Below the pieces are notes generated by a model. It saw only the letters and a program-made list of their open reading frames with translations. It was not told the DNA's origin and did not search any database. This document shows, piece by piece, positions 24,373 to 35,802 of a stretch of 64,000 bases of DNA (its first letter is position 1; the number at the start of each line of letters is the position of its first letter). The translations under genes and the position numbers were made by a program. The stretch covers positions 3,351,296 to 3,415,295 of the forward strand of contig NOKP01000001.1 of the NCBI GenBank assembly GCA_002682825.1, read 5' to 3'. This DNA comes from Neonectria sp. B-13 (lineage: Eukaryota > Ascomycota > Sordariomycetes > Hypocreales > Nectriaceae).

Positions 24373-24400
24373 GGCGGCGGTGGTGGTGGTGGTGGTGGTC
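24373..24400. repeat. GGT/GGC trinucleotide repeat
   Basis: About nine trinucleotides in noncoding DNA. Confidence 0.8.
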
Positions 24401-25022
24401 GGACGATGGATGAATGGTGGTGGCCTTTGTTTTTATTTTTCCTTTCCTTTGGGTTCTCTTCTTTTTATCGGAGAGCTATAGGCAAACCTGGTAAGCTGAG
24501 TCCCTTGAACTGTGTATTTGTCGTTCGTGTTCCGTTCCGTATCACTGCTGCGGCGAGGCCTTGGCTGTTCGATACAGACAGACCGGGCATGTTCGGGCGT
24601 ACAGTACTGCACAGCCTGATGATGATATGTGGATGTGGATGTGGAACAGGCATGAAGCACGAGGACCGAAGCAGAACGGGGAAAAGATGGGACGGTGACA
24701 TGTGCCCAAGAGGCAATCCCTTCTGTTTTAACGTTCCGTATCATGCAAAGGGGCGCCCGCACGCACAAACGCAGATGATGCGAGAGGGCCGCCACAGGCG
24801 AAAGAGGGGACGGGGCGTGTAAGTGACGGAGAAGCGCCCCCGTGACAAACGGTTAGCTCCGCGTGAGGTAAGAGAAATAACCAGCCAAGCCAGAAAGGCT
24901 GTTCATCAGTGAGAATTGTGCGTGAAGGTGACAGAACATGCAAGTACTTTGATCACTCGTTGGTGCGTGTGTGTGTGAGTGTGCCAACCAAAACATTGAT
25001 CCGTTCGAGGCCCAAGTGACAA

Positions 25023-25049
25023 GGGGGGGGGGGGGGGGGGGGGGGGGGG
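25023..25049. repeat. 27-base poly-G tract
   Basis: An uninterrupted G homopolymer. Exact length is unreliable in most sequencing data. It could form a G-quadruplex. It lies between a small Cys-rich frame and a pseudogene. Confidence 0.9.
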
Positions 25050-25770
25050 ATGGAGAAGGCCTGGCCTCTAGACCAAGAACTATTCCCCGCATCCAAGGGA
25101 GAGGCGTCTGAGAGGCGCGGAGCTTGCCTTGAATGCTTCGGGGTAGGTAATTGTTGCAACTTCGCTCTCGCGTTTCTTCGTCTCCATTTGTTAGGTCAGC
25201 GAATTGGACGGCGCGCGAGGCCTTCTTCATGACGACGACCGCGGTGCCGAGCCTTTCCCAACTCGTCGCCCGTTTTACTTTTAGCCCCCCCGCCTATCAC
25301 ACCTCTCCTGTCCCGCCTCACTTCCCGCTCTATCAAGGAAAACTCCCCGCTTTGAATCTTTGAAAATCCTTGGCCAAGGTTTCCGACTGGCTCGGGGGCT
25401 GGAAGGAAGGTTGCTGCCTGCACTGCCCAGGGCTGCGGTCGAGAGACCAAAAGCGGCGTCCTCGGTTCTGGTTGTTTGTTGTTGTCGTTGTTGTTGCGTC
25501 ACGGCCGAGTCATCAGGCATATTCAACAAGACAGTCATGCATATGCCTAGTGTGGACTACCCCGGCGAGCTGAGACACGCTGTCGGATGTGATGGTTCAG
25601 GTCCCAGGTCGAGATCGATTCTGGATCGATCGCCGCTGCACCCCATTCCCCAATACCCAATACCCATTCCCATTCCCACGACCCGCCGACGAACGCCCGT
25701 CAGCTTCACTCGATACATTCGGATGTACTGCCTCGACCGGGCCGGCCCAAGACCTTCATCCCTAGTCGTC

Positions 25771-26434
25771 TCACATGTAACCCACTCTCATGTCGTCCAT
25801 GTATCTCTTGTCGACCTCGTCCAAGTCTTCGTCGGCCTCCCCGCCTCGCATTCGCCGTTGTAGGGTTATGCCCCAGTCACGCGGTTCGACAAAGTACCTC
25901 AGCTTCCCTGCCAGCTCGTCGTCCGTCACCGCCATCTAGACCGTCTCGGCGACCCAAGCCGCCGTTATGTGAAGGGCGCTGAGGATCTGCATCGTCTTCC
26001 CGATAAAGGCGCTGCACCTCCTCTGCAAGTCTGGCGTTATCTGATCCATGCCCGCCAACTGCATCGTCGTGGAGCTGAAGTTGGTCTCGTTGATGCCCCC
26101 GTGCGGGACCACCAGCCTGACCTTGATCGGGGGATCGATTCCTTCCATCTCGTGCATGAGTGACTCTACAAACAGGTCCATGCCCGACCCGATGGAGATA
26201 CTCCGAGAGGGAGAGTTTGGATCTGTGGTTGCACGCATGTGCAGCAGGGGTGCTGTAATTAGCCCTATCGTCCTGTTCGTCCGATATTGATACCCTGTGC
26301 TACCATGTGCGCTCAAACCGAACTTGGTAAGGATATCGTACCCAAAACGATAACCTCAAAGTTCTTGCGAGTAGAGTCGTCGGGGCTAGACCGACACTCG
26401 AGTTGGCGCTGGTGATGAAAGCTGTCTCAGCCAT
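25771..26434 (-). pseudogene. Decayed short-chain dehydrogenase/reductase (SDR)
   Basis: Read on the minus strand, 26434 onward opens MAETAFITSANSSVGLA, matching the SDR cofactor loop TGxxxGxG except that two glycines are now serines. After about 27 residues the frame shifts. In another frame, from about 26200, the sequence resumes as the SDR C-terminal half: LFVESLMHEMEG, then RLVVPHGGINETNF, like the segment after the catalytic Tyr-x3-Lys. An in-frame TAG at 25936-25938 interrupts it, and the same frame then runs on as MAVTDDELAGKLRYFVEP to a natural-looking stop at 25771. The middle part with the active-site Ser and Tyr-x3-Lys is missing. Frameshift, deletion, stop codon and lost glycines together make this a relic. 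Reading the TAG as part of an intron is less likely, because no consensus donor and acceptor bracket it. Confidence 0.65.
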
Positions 26435-27578
26435 TGTGTTGAAATTGGTGTTGGTTGGTTCAGGACGGCCATGGATGGACTGCTTGGGTTGTCTAATAAT
26501 CCCACGATTCATATGCACCCTTTGACCTCTTTCTTATATTACTCCTTCTCGGAAATTTGGGGGCTTTCCGCTGTGTTTGTCATACCACCCTGCCCGGACT
26601 TTGTTATCAAACTCCCGATGACTTGGGATCTGATGACTTCAAATTGGGATGGATTATATCAGTTACTCGGTGATAAGTAGGCAAAGCATCTGACTGAACA
26701 GAAGGAGCATCGAAAACAGAATGGAGACATGACATAGTCGGGTCTGAAAGTAAGGTCATGAGTATTTTAGCTGGCAATGTTGTGTCAGCCAACAACCTAG
26801 CATCTTGTTGCTATTGATGGTTTACCCTCTAGTTGAGCTTGGACGAGTAAGCCATTGAGACGATTTACAGTCCACAACCATGTAGTAGTGGGTTCATGAG
26901 AGGAGAGTAGTTTTGCTCGCGGCCGCGAGCAAATCAAAGTCATCCGTCTTCGCAAGTGCTGCCAAGGTGACAACCAGGTCCTTGGATTGGCAAGCCATCC
27001 GGGATGAAGCATCACAGTTCCCTTAATTGCGGAGCAGCTTTCCTAGTTGGTGTGCTTGTATCCGGATTTTATCCCGTAGGGATTGAGAACTGAAGTATCC
27101 TAGGAATGGTTGGACATCAACCAGAACGTGGTTCTATCACCACACGGAGTCGATTGTGTAGACGCTTTGGTGGAGGGTTGATTAGCGGAGGGGGAAGGAG
27201 GCTCATAATTCCGACCAGGCTCCATGGACTGGCTGGCCGCTTTCGTAAAGAGGGAAACCCCTTCATCGGAAGCGTTGGATTGGATCTGTTCCTCAGGAGA
27301 GTCTTGATGAGAATTCTATCCCAATAGAATCTTCAACGGGGTTTGGAATTTGGTCGATGGCCCATGTTTTAATGGCGAGCCGGGTATGGGGAAGTCGGAA
27401 CAAGCGATTCCAAACAGCTGCACGGCGATTGGCCAAAACAGCAGCAGGGCCCGCTTACGTAACGCGGGAGGAACCCGCGGACCGGCGACAACCTCAATTG
27501 TGTACCTAGATTTGGCGACTCTTCGCACGAGGCCCTCACGATCAATCCCCCAATTGAACGCCGCCAACTCCCGCCAAC
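26435..27578. other. Intergenic: no gene seen
   Basis: AT-richer than average and full of stops in all frames. The last 150 bases should be the promoter of the complex I subunit gene. Confidence 0.5.
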
Positions 27579-28244
27579 ATGTTCGCCGCACGACAGAGGG
27601 CAGCCTGCGTCGCCCGGCAGCTGCAGCGGACAGCGCGCACCTACGCCTCCGACGCCCACACCCACCACAAGGCCGCCGAGGTCAACGAGTCGTTCGGCGT
27701 ACGTATCGCCCGCAAAACCTCGCACATCAATTCCGCCTGATCCCGCTGCTTCCCCNCCCCCCTCCGCGAGAGCCATTACCGTATCCGGGTGCTGACCTTT
27801 CCCCCCGCAGACCGGATCCATCATCACCATCGCCGTCTTCTTTGGTGGCATCATCTCGTACCAGTTCGTCCCGCAGGAGGGCGAGAAGTCGGTCGTCATG
27901 AACCTCATCGACAAGTACCAGTCGCAGGGAAAGCAGTGGGAGGAGATCAACACCCTGCACACCAAGGCTGCGCAGCAGGCCTCCTTCGACCGAAACCTCT
28001 TCGAGAACTCCTCCAACAAGCACCGATACGTCGACGTCGCGTACCCCGAGTTCGTACCATCGAAGCATGACAGAATGGGAAGTTTGGAGCTAACCGTGTG
28101 AAAAGGGCCCTCCAATCCTTCGCCCCCCGAAATATCCAGGCCGGCCACCTCAACAACATGGACTGGGCTGTCGAGCACTTCAGGCAACAGCACCTCCAGG
28201 ACGAGGATCGGAAGGCGAGAAGGCTTGCCCAGAAGCAGGAATGA
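27579..28244 (+). CDS. nuo17.8: Complex I (NADH:ubiquinone oxidoreductase) 17.8 kDa subunit
   Basis: Exons 27579-27698, 27811-28049 and 28106-28244 give 165 residues. Seen: an Arg/Ala-rich mitochondrial presequence (1-23, with RQRAACVARQLQRTARTYAS), a His-rich HTHHK stretch, one membrane span (about 42-60, IITIAVFFGGIISYQF), then a hydrophilic region with NLIDKYQSQG and a basic, helical C terminus. This matches the fungal accessory subunit of the membrane arm of complex I called 17.8 kDa in Neurospora, as I remember it. Intron 1 contains the only ambiguous base of the window (N at 27756). Intron 2 uses the donor GTTCGT and the branch CTAAC, and restores GAG-GCC. It is upstream of the SET gene on the same strand. 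Confidence 0.85.
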
Positions 28245-28774
28245 GGGTTGTATACTAGAACGCGAATCGGCATATAGGAATTCCATCAACAGTCAAAAGA
28301 TTCTCTTTGTCACTGGGTTGTGCCTTCGTATTATGCTACATGTTAGAATTACTACAGATGCTCTATAAATTGGAGCTGGAGGGTGCGTTGTGAGTGTTGC
28401 CCAAGACTTGCAGCCGAACTGTGAAATTATTTCCACGAAGGAATGTCTCAAGGCAGGTAGTCGCTGCACGCTTTTGTAAACTGTGGTTATTGTGGAAGTT
28501 GACAGTGCCTATTGCCGCACTTGCCTCGACACTGATTGACGAGAGCTTGTCGCAGCAAGCACCATGCTGCGCTGGATGACCTCAACCGTCGTGCACAAAT
28601 GCTTGCCGAGGATTCTCACTTCTCCATGCTTCTCATCTGCCATCAACACTTCAATCAACAAGGTCATTACTGTGCTTGACTCGCTTTTGAATCGTTATCC
28701 TTGTTCATCACATCGTTTCTCACTACTCTTCTCGCTCATCGTGAGATATTTATCTTGACATTCACATCTCTGCC
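28245..28774. other. Intergenic: 3'UTR and promoter of the SET gene
   Basis: AT-rich near 28250-28360, then pyrimidine-rich before 28775. No gene is seen. Confidence 0.5.
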
Positions 28775-29795
28775 ATGGCAATTGCCGCGAATACCACGCC
28801 GTCTGGCTCGTTGTCAACTCCCCAGACCGACACACAAACAAACACTTCATCCCGTATGTACACACCCCCGGGTTTGATAGCCGCCGTCAACTTACGACGC
28901 GTGACAGGACGACATAGATCCTCGACCTCGACCCATGATTGCGCCGTTGCCGGGTGTGAAGCAGGCCCATCTAATCGAGATGCGGAATCAAGGATCGGAC
29001 CAGCAGGTGAGACTACCTTGATGCATTTGCTGGATCCGGCTCTTGTGTAGTGGCATACTCTACAGAGCCCTCCGCAGCCCTTGGTCATTCATCACCTAAC
29101 TCTACGCAGTAGCCACGAACATGGACGATTCTCAAGTCGATAACAGCAAAGCATGCACCACCGAACCCACAGGGATACAGCCATCCCAGATCCCATCTCA
29201 GGTCCCCAGTGACATACCCGGCGATTTGCCCCAGAACTGGGAGGCTGTCTGCGTCAACCTCAGCAGGAGCTGCCGCGGCCTCGGCCTCTTTGCGAAAATG
29301 GACCTCCCTGCCCGCCACCCGATCATCGTCGAAACACCCGCGATATCGTGTGTTCACTGGCCCCAGCGAGGAGGGAAGAAGACGATTGGCGACGAGTGGG
29401 AGAAGCTCAATCCTAACGCCCGACATTCCCTCCGCCACTACTTCAAGAAGCTGCGAGAGATTCCGAACAGCACGAGCCTGGGTTCAGACGATCGGAAAGC
29501 GCTCGAGAAGTTTGTCGACGAGTATGCGTTCTGGGATACGACGCGCACCAACGCCCACGTCTATGGCCTTGCGTCCCACATCAACCACGCTTGTCCGTCA
29601 TGCGCCAACGCGGAGCAGTGGACGAACTCGCAATTGCCAAACCAGATCACCGTCACGCTCGCGACAGGCGTTAGGGAGGGGAACGAGATATTCATCAGTT
29701 ACAACAAGGGGCGTTTGTCATTTGGCTGCGGAGTCTGTGGCCGTCGCAGATGGAAACCCAAGATTGAGAACGAGAGCGACGAGTCCTCCGGATAG
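28775..29795 (+). CDS. Short SET-domain protein
   Basis: Best model: exons 28775-29006 and 29110-29795, 305 residues. Another intron could lie at about 28856-28908 inside the first exon, and a simpler model starts at 29121 (224 residues). The C-terminal part carries SET-type motifs: SRGLGLFAK-like CRGLGLFAKMDLPARHPII at the start of the fold, ASHINHACPSCANAEQW (the NHxCxPN motif in altered form), then EGNEIFISYN (the catalytic-tyrosine segment), followed by a C-x2-C pair near the end. SET proteins methylate lysines on histones or other proteins. This group of small fungal SET-like proteins has no assigned target, and the altered NHxCxPN leaves activity uncertain. The start is the weak point. 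Confidence 0.72.
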
Positions 29796-30282
29796 AACCT
29801 CGAGGCCATGCTGAATACAATTCTGCGAGGTTGGAGGAAACTCTGCCGACTAACCAAATCCATCCACAAACGGGAACCGCATGGACATGCCTAACATCCC
29901 ATCTCTTGTTCGTTATTCGGCATTTTCCCCAACGTCATCTCTCCCACTAGCGATGATTTTTCGTTTCCCATGGTCGACATCTTTACACTAGCGGTTATTA
30001 CGAAAGGCGCGAGTCCCAGGAGAAGGAATGCATGGGCACTATGACGGGTGACAGGAGCATCGCGAGGGGTTCCGGGCTAAAAGTCTTGTTCATGGTTCAT
30101 GTCATTCAAAGTATCAGGGGAATTAATGGTAGTTGTAAAGCGGACACTGCTGCTTTATTGTACTATCGTGGTACCCATTGTCATCAGTAACTTCGATAGA
30201 GGCCATCGCCCTTCTACCAAAACCAGTCCTTTTCGCCCATAAATGTCCGTGAATGCAGAAACCACCCGAGACCGCGACCTTC
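29796..30282. other. Convergent intergenic region
   Basis: 3' flanks of the SET gene and RPS15. No gene or repeat is seen. Confidence 0.5.
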
Positions 30283-31044
30283 TTATTTAAGGGGAATGAA
30301 ACGAGAAGAGTGCGTGGCACCAATACCGGGTCGACCGTGCTTGACGGGCTTGCTGTGGGAGGGTTAGGAATTGACAGCACGACAAGCGGACCCGGGGAAA
30401 GACGTACTATGAGATAGAGAACTCAGCCAGGTAGTGACCAACCATCTCAGGCTTGATCTCAACCTGGTTAAACTCCTTGCCGGAGTAGATACCAATAACG
30501 CTGCCAATCATCTCGGGGACGACAATCATGTCTCGGAGGTGAGTCTTGACGAGATCGGGCTTCTCGTTGGGCTTGGCCTCCTGCTTGGCCTTTCGGAGCT
30601 TCTTGATGAGGCCCATGGGCTTGCGCTTCAGGCCACGGTTGATCCTGCGGCGGGCACGGGCGTGCACGACATCACGGAGTTGGTCGGAGGTCAGGTCGAG
30701 GAGGCTGTAGGAGGGGATCTAGATCAGTACAATTGTTCTGGGTGCATTCGGCGCGCATCAGACGTCCTCGGACGTAAATGATTCCATCGTCGGCGGGGGG
30801 GTAATTCGCGGCTGAAACGTACTTGTCAAGGTCGACTCCTCGGTAGGAGAACTTGCGGAACGCTCTCTTCTTCTTGAGCTCGGCGGCCTCCTCGGCGTTC
30901 TGTCACCCACAGAGTCAGTCATGATATTCTGGCATTTCCTGGACGATTGTCGCGGCGACTGCGACGGTGGCGACGGGTCGAGGCCGCGGGTCGCAGCAGC
31001 GGTTCAGGGGAAGATCGAAAGAGCACGTACGTATTCGTCAGCCA
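30283..31044 (-). CDS. RPS15: 40S ribosomal protein S15 (uS19)
   Basis: Exons 31044-31030, 30899-30823, 30704-30408 and 30352-30283 give 152 residues, the expected size. The protein sits in the head of the small subunit near the A and P sites and is needed for late pre-40S maturation and export. Seen: [18 protein letters not shown], the basic [19 protein letters not shown] region, [21 protein letters not shown], and the invariant tail [17 protein letters not shown]. The tail lies in a separate 70-base exon that a simple frame search would miss. The first coding exon is only 15 bases (MADEY). Three introns crowded toward the 5' end is typical of fungal ribosomal genes. Confidence 0.97.
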
Positions 31045-32794
31045 TGATCGCGGGTGTTGTGTTGTGAGAATTCGCTGATCTACCGAAGAGCGAATATAGA
31101 TGGGCCGGGATGGAGTCGACTTTGAGGGCTGGTTGTTGAGTCGCTTGATGTTACGAATTGGGCCAAAATTCTGGCGGTAGGGTTTTCGTGCCCTTCGACC
31201 CCTCGAGTCAGGTGACCTAGGTCGCTGGCTGCTGGTTCTTGTGGGCTCCTTCTCCGCACTGACGCACTTGCGCACAGGGGGAGACGGACAGAGGGCAAAA
31301 AACATCCATCGGGACTGGAGGCTCCGATATTCCGGGAAGCAAGGGTTGGATTCCTGATTGCCTGACTTGGCCATGGGGCATGTGGTCCGAGCTTGCTGCA
31401 GGTCAGTCGGTCACACTCTCACTGGTTCACCTCAGTTACAGTCGGGTTGCAGGAGGGGAGGTACGTACCTACTATCAATGTTGCGTGCCGCTGGAGTGCT
31501 ACTACTAGTACTTACTTAGTAAGTAGTAAGTACTAATTAGTGAGTAGAGATGGGGCAACCTGACGTTCAGCTCTGCTGGTTCATGTTCCACGATTGCTTG
31601 ATTCATGTTGCAGACGCCGAGCCAGCTCTGAGGTAAGTTACAATGTGTTGAGACGCGGTGTGGTTTGTGAACATCGGCAATCTACGAATAAAGTGTGCAG
31701 TCGAGCTCGTTTGAGTGGATGCAGGTACAGGCAGGCAGGTGGTTGATGTTTATGAGTTTGATCTGCATGTCATGATGAGACTGGGAGCGAAGATGCAACG
31801 AGGAATACTTCGATCGTAGACTTATCCTGGCAGGCCTGAGCTGGACTGATCTCACAACACTGTAGAAACCCCCGTAAATCAGTAAAAGTTCCCCTTGCCA
31901 AGGAATGCTGCTCGTGTTCGCCTTTTTACTCCTCCGCTAAACACTTGGCTCGTCCTACATTTCCAAGTGCAACCTTGCGACTTTCGCCCAGGCGCCGAGC
32001 AAGCCGCAACGTCTGTCTGGCTCATGCGCCGAGCCCCCGGTGTCACTGCCGCGCCCCTCGAGTGCCCACATCCGGAGGTTCCAAGACCGCATCTCGGCAC
32101 GCCACGGCCGGGCTCATTTCCCCTCCTCGCAGTTCACGAGAGCGCCCAGAAACCCGTCTCGCCAGCCAAGAGCCATGGCATTGAGCAAATGGCTCGCCCC
32201 GGCGGCCACCTGGTGCAAACATTGGCCAGCGCCGCGCCCACGAAGCCCGCCCGAGTGCTAAAGGCGACCCCAAGCGGCAATGCCCAGACCTGCAGCGGTC
32301 AACGTGGTCATTGTATCAGTGCAATCCTGGCCTTGGCATTCTCGGCATCCACCCGTGATAAGATTTCGCCAAGCCCTCAAAGGCCTCAGAAGGGGGAACA
32401 CCAACGCTACTGTCGCCTCGCCGCGCCGCGCGGCATGGGCGAACTCCCCTTCTCCGGCATCTCGAGACTCATGCCTGTGTTGATTCCCTCGTCCCCGATC
32501 ACTTGATAAACCGCCCGATCCTCCGTCCCGATGGCCATCGACCCTCCCTTCACCTGAGCCCGAGTCTCGCGAGCCGCCCCTCCTCCCACGTATCCAGTCG
32601 CCTTCTGACCCGAACCCGACCCCTACCAGCACCACGCGTCCATACCCACCAGCCGACGGCCACATGCCCGGATGGACGACGTTGGCGACCGTTGTTGAAC
32701 TGCAGACTTGCCTACACCTGGTGGTTGAGTTGGAGCTGGAGGCCTGGATCTCTTGAGGTCTTGCGCCGTTGCGTGAGGTGTCGGAACCGCCACC
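31045..32794. other. Intergenic: RPS15 promoter and 5' region of the next gene
   Basis: A run of ACTTACTTAGTAAGTAGTAAGTACTAATTAGT lies near 31508-31540 (TAC/TAG-rich, nearly palindromic). A 203-codon plus-strand frame at 31895-32506 overlaps a similar-sized frame on the other strand and shows no domain; it may be the leader of the gene at 32795 or chance. No gene is supported. Confidence 0.45.
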
Positions 32795-33982
32795 ATGCCG
32801 TCGTTGCTTGACGAGCCCGCGGCCTCCTCGACCGTCGCATCTAGCACTGCGGCTCCGGAATCGACGTCAACCTCCATCTCGCCCTCGCCTTCAGCCTCAA
32901 TATCCACCATGGGCCCGACGATCAGCATATCCACAGGGACCACAACGACGGAGAACCACGAAGACAACCAGACATTCCCACCGATGACGACACATTGGAC
33001 CGTGCCGCGAGGGTGCACATGGACCTATAATGTCGACAACCAGTTGGGCTCAAGTAACAGTGGTGCTGTGGCATGGCTAGATCTAGAGCCCATCGCTGGC
33101 GCGACCACCCTGTCCTGCTATCCTGACGGCATGTTCTTCCAGGGGCGGACAGGTGTCTTCAGTCCCGGCACGTGCCCGAACGGATGGACGACTGTATCAC
33201 TTCGGGTCAACACCAATGAGGTCAAGGATGAGGCGACAACCACTGCTATATGCTGCTCATCGTAAGTATGCGAGAGAGCCCTTAGCTGGACCCTGCTGAT
33301 CTTCTGCAGGGAATACTACTTGGATGGCGATCAGTGCAAACGAACGGTTCCGACGGTTTTAGCGGTGCCAATTACTTACAACCACACTGCCCACACCTAC
33401 GATATCCTGTCGGACTCAACGACCACCCTGTATAGTGCAACGATTGGCGTGTACACGATCAGAGCTCTATTCCAAGAAGACGACAAAGCCGGTCTCGGTT
33501 TGAAAGACGAGGACGACATAGGCACGGAAGAAGACTCCAATGGATTGCCCTTGGGTGCCCGGATAGGAATCGGCGTCGGCGTAGCCGTATTCGTGCTGCT
33601 TGCCATTGCCGGCGGCGCACTCTTCCTCATACGCAGAGACAGGGCCCGCGCCAAGAAGAAACGAGCACATGAGCTGAACGCCATGCCAAGAGGAAACCAG
33701 CATGACGGCGCCGATGATATGTACGTGGTGGGTGAGATGCATGAGAGGAGGGACCGATGTGGCAACCACCCAGAGCCACCCCCCGCATACGAGGCTGCGA
33801 CTGACACGGCCAGCATGTCGGACAACGAGAGCCGCCTCAGCGGAGACACGGAAACGCGAGATGGAGAGATCAGGGCGTTGAGGGTGCAGAAAGAGGCGAT
33901 TCAACGGCGCATTGAAGATTTGGAGCAGAGCGAGCCGGGCCAGAGCCAGAGCCAGAGCCAGGACCAACAAAACCGGGCATGA
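32795..33982 (+). CDS. Single-pass membrane protein with Cys-rich ectodomain and PPAY tail motif
   Basis: Exons 32795-33261 and 33310-33982 give 379 residues. Order: a Ser/Thr-rich segment (10-50), a Cys-containing region (about 65-165, WTVPRGCTWTYN, SCYPDG, FSPGTCPNGW, ICCSSEYYLDGDQC), one membrane span (about 240-262, GIGVGVAVFVLLAIAGGALF), a basic RRDRARAKKKR anchor, then a cytoplasmic tail with PPPAYEAA (about 313-320) and a short C-terminal helix ending in a QSQSQSQ run. The Cys pattern is common in fungal surface proteins of unknown ligand. PPxY binds WW domains such as those of the Rsp5 ubiquitin ligase, so regulated endocytosis is a fair inference. There is no visible signal peptide, so an upstream exon may be missing. 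Confidence 0.78.
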
Positions 33983-35802
33983 TGAAGCATGGGATGTCTT
34001 CATCTCGGGATCTTGAATTTTTAGTTGGGAGCAGCCTACATATGATACCACTTTGTACGGCCATGGCGGGTTGACCATGGACCTTTGTTTTAGCATAAAG
34101 GGGGAGAGTCGGTCGGTTGAGGTTCTCAAGGGCCGAACGATACCTGACTATTATTAAGAAAGGGAATCCAAAAAAAAACCCTACAAACTTCCATTTTAAA
34201 TTAGGGTCCTAGGAGCCTAATCGACGTGGCGACTTTGAATAAGAGGAACTGGACGGGAAGTGTATTTATTCGGGGCGTTGGATAAGTAGTTCCAAAGAGC
34301 GCCGACGCTAATATTTGTCCTGCAATTGGTGGGAGAGGATCAAGTACAGAGGGTCAGTCTCTAGAGGGGAAACCCTACCCTGTTGGTTCATTTCGTATTA
34401 TCAGCAAAGCGAGGGAAGGCTAAGCTGTCTGTTTTCTCCGCATGTAGGCAGATACGTAGCGGGAAGGGTTCACGCGCGGGAACGGGTTGTTTCACGGTAG
34501 AGCGGAGTAGTTGGGGGCTAGCATCTGCTGTCGAGGTGAGACGGAGCACATCTTGTGGCTGAAACCTTCTCCGGGTAAGTAGCTGGTGTGGATCTATAGT
34601 ATAGTGGGATCACGGCGGTTTCCCATAGGATTGGATTGCTTCAACCAAACAAACACACCAGGGACCGTCGTCATCTTAGAAACATTGCAGATGCCGTATG
34701 GGTGATTTCCATGGCTTTAGGGACTGTGCGCCCACTGGCCTGGGAGTTGTAATGCATTGACTGGGAAACAAATAGATAATGCGAGCTGATCCTTGTGACA
34801 CGTGGAGCTGTTCTTGCTTGGTAGCTCCAACAAGGCATGATCAATGGTGTCCATGCTATCCGTCTTACGAGATTGAAGTTCACTAGCGCTGGAAGAGAGC
34901 TGCTGCTTCGTCTCGCGAACTAACTAGTAAGCTCCTCGTTGTAGCATCGTCTGAAGGGACCTTGGAGAGACCCGCACGTGGTGAGACAAGATCTCATGAA
35001 CCGTTCGAAGACGTCCTCCTTGGACCGACTCTTGATAGCCACCAGTCCATCAGAGCCGGGAAACAGGACAAGGCTAATTAGTGGTGGCTACGGTAACCGC
35101 CGGCGAAGTGTCAATGTTCGCAGCAGCCCACCTGGGAAGGACGAATTCCCAAGATGTCGTGATACGCTCTCTTGACATGACGGCGCCTTGTTCCCTGTGT
35201 CATTTTGCGCCGCTATCTTTGCATCAAGCCCAACCCCCTGAAAGCGCACATATCAGGTACAACTGGAAGCATGTGTAACACTGTCCCGTCAGTATTCGTA
35301 GATATGGACCTCTGGCAGATGAACAGCTGGCCGACATAATTAAGTATGCCACGGTGCGGCACCTACGAATACAGTGCGCTCCCGTCCAGCAGCCCCCCCT
35401 GCTGCCCCCCAAAGAGCCCACTGGCAGTTGGCCACCCCCTGCAAGCTCAATCACATCCCGGTCGCGCTTTCAATTGGCGGTGAGGGGCCGTGGGTACCTC
35501 CCACTTGCGCACCGTTCCGCTGAAACCCCAGGTACTCCCGGCTTCAGGTCCATGTTCCCCCAAGACCGAGACAACTGAGCCAGCGCCCCTTTGGCGCCAT
35601 TCCCAGCCGCTTCGACCCCGCCAATGCTAACGCCCATGCTCATGCCCACCCACAGAACGAACTCCAAACATCCGCCGGAAAACCATCACCACACCCCTTC
35701 TTCCCTCCTCCCAGCGCTGCGCGCCTATTTCCTCCTCTGCGACTCCTTCAACGTCCCGTTTTCAATATCTCGTTTATCCGTCCCTAGCTTTGTCTATCCA
35801 CC
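33983..35802. other. Gene-free region with the tubulin promoter
   Basis: All frames are short. The 250 bases before 35803 are strongly C/T-rich (ACCCC, CCTCC, TTTCCTCC), typical of a high-expression fungal promoter and leader. No other feature is seen. Confidence 0.5.

Larger units (their letters stand above)
24266..25770. other. Gene-free region with GGT and poly-G tracts
   Basis: Contains a GGT/GGC trinucleotide run (24373-24400), a 27-base G homopolymer (25023-25049) and a CCCATTC/CCCAATA-rich stretch near 25631-25672. Open frames are short or antisense to the decayed dehydrogenase. No gene is seen. Confidence 0.5.

Noticed and set aside
25360..25863. 167-codon plus-strand frame
   Set aside because: Its end overlaps the decayed dehydrogenase in antisense, and its start is in simple repeats.
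31895..32506. 203-codon plus-strand frame upstream of the PPAY membrane protein
   Set aside because: No signal peptide or domain, and it overlaps minus-strand frames. Possibly leader sequence; not supported as a gene.
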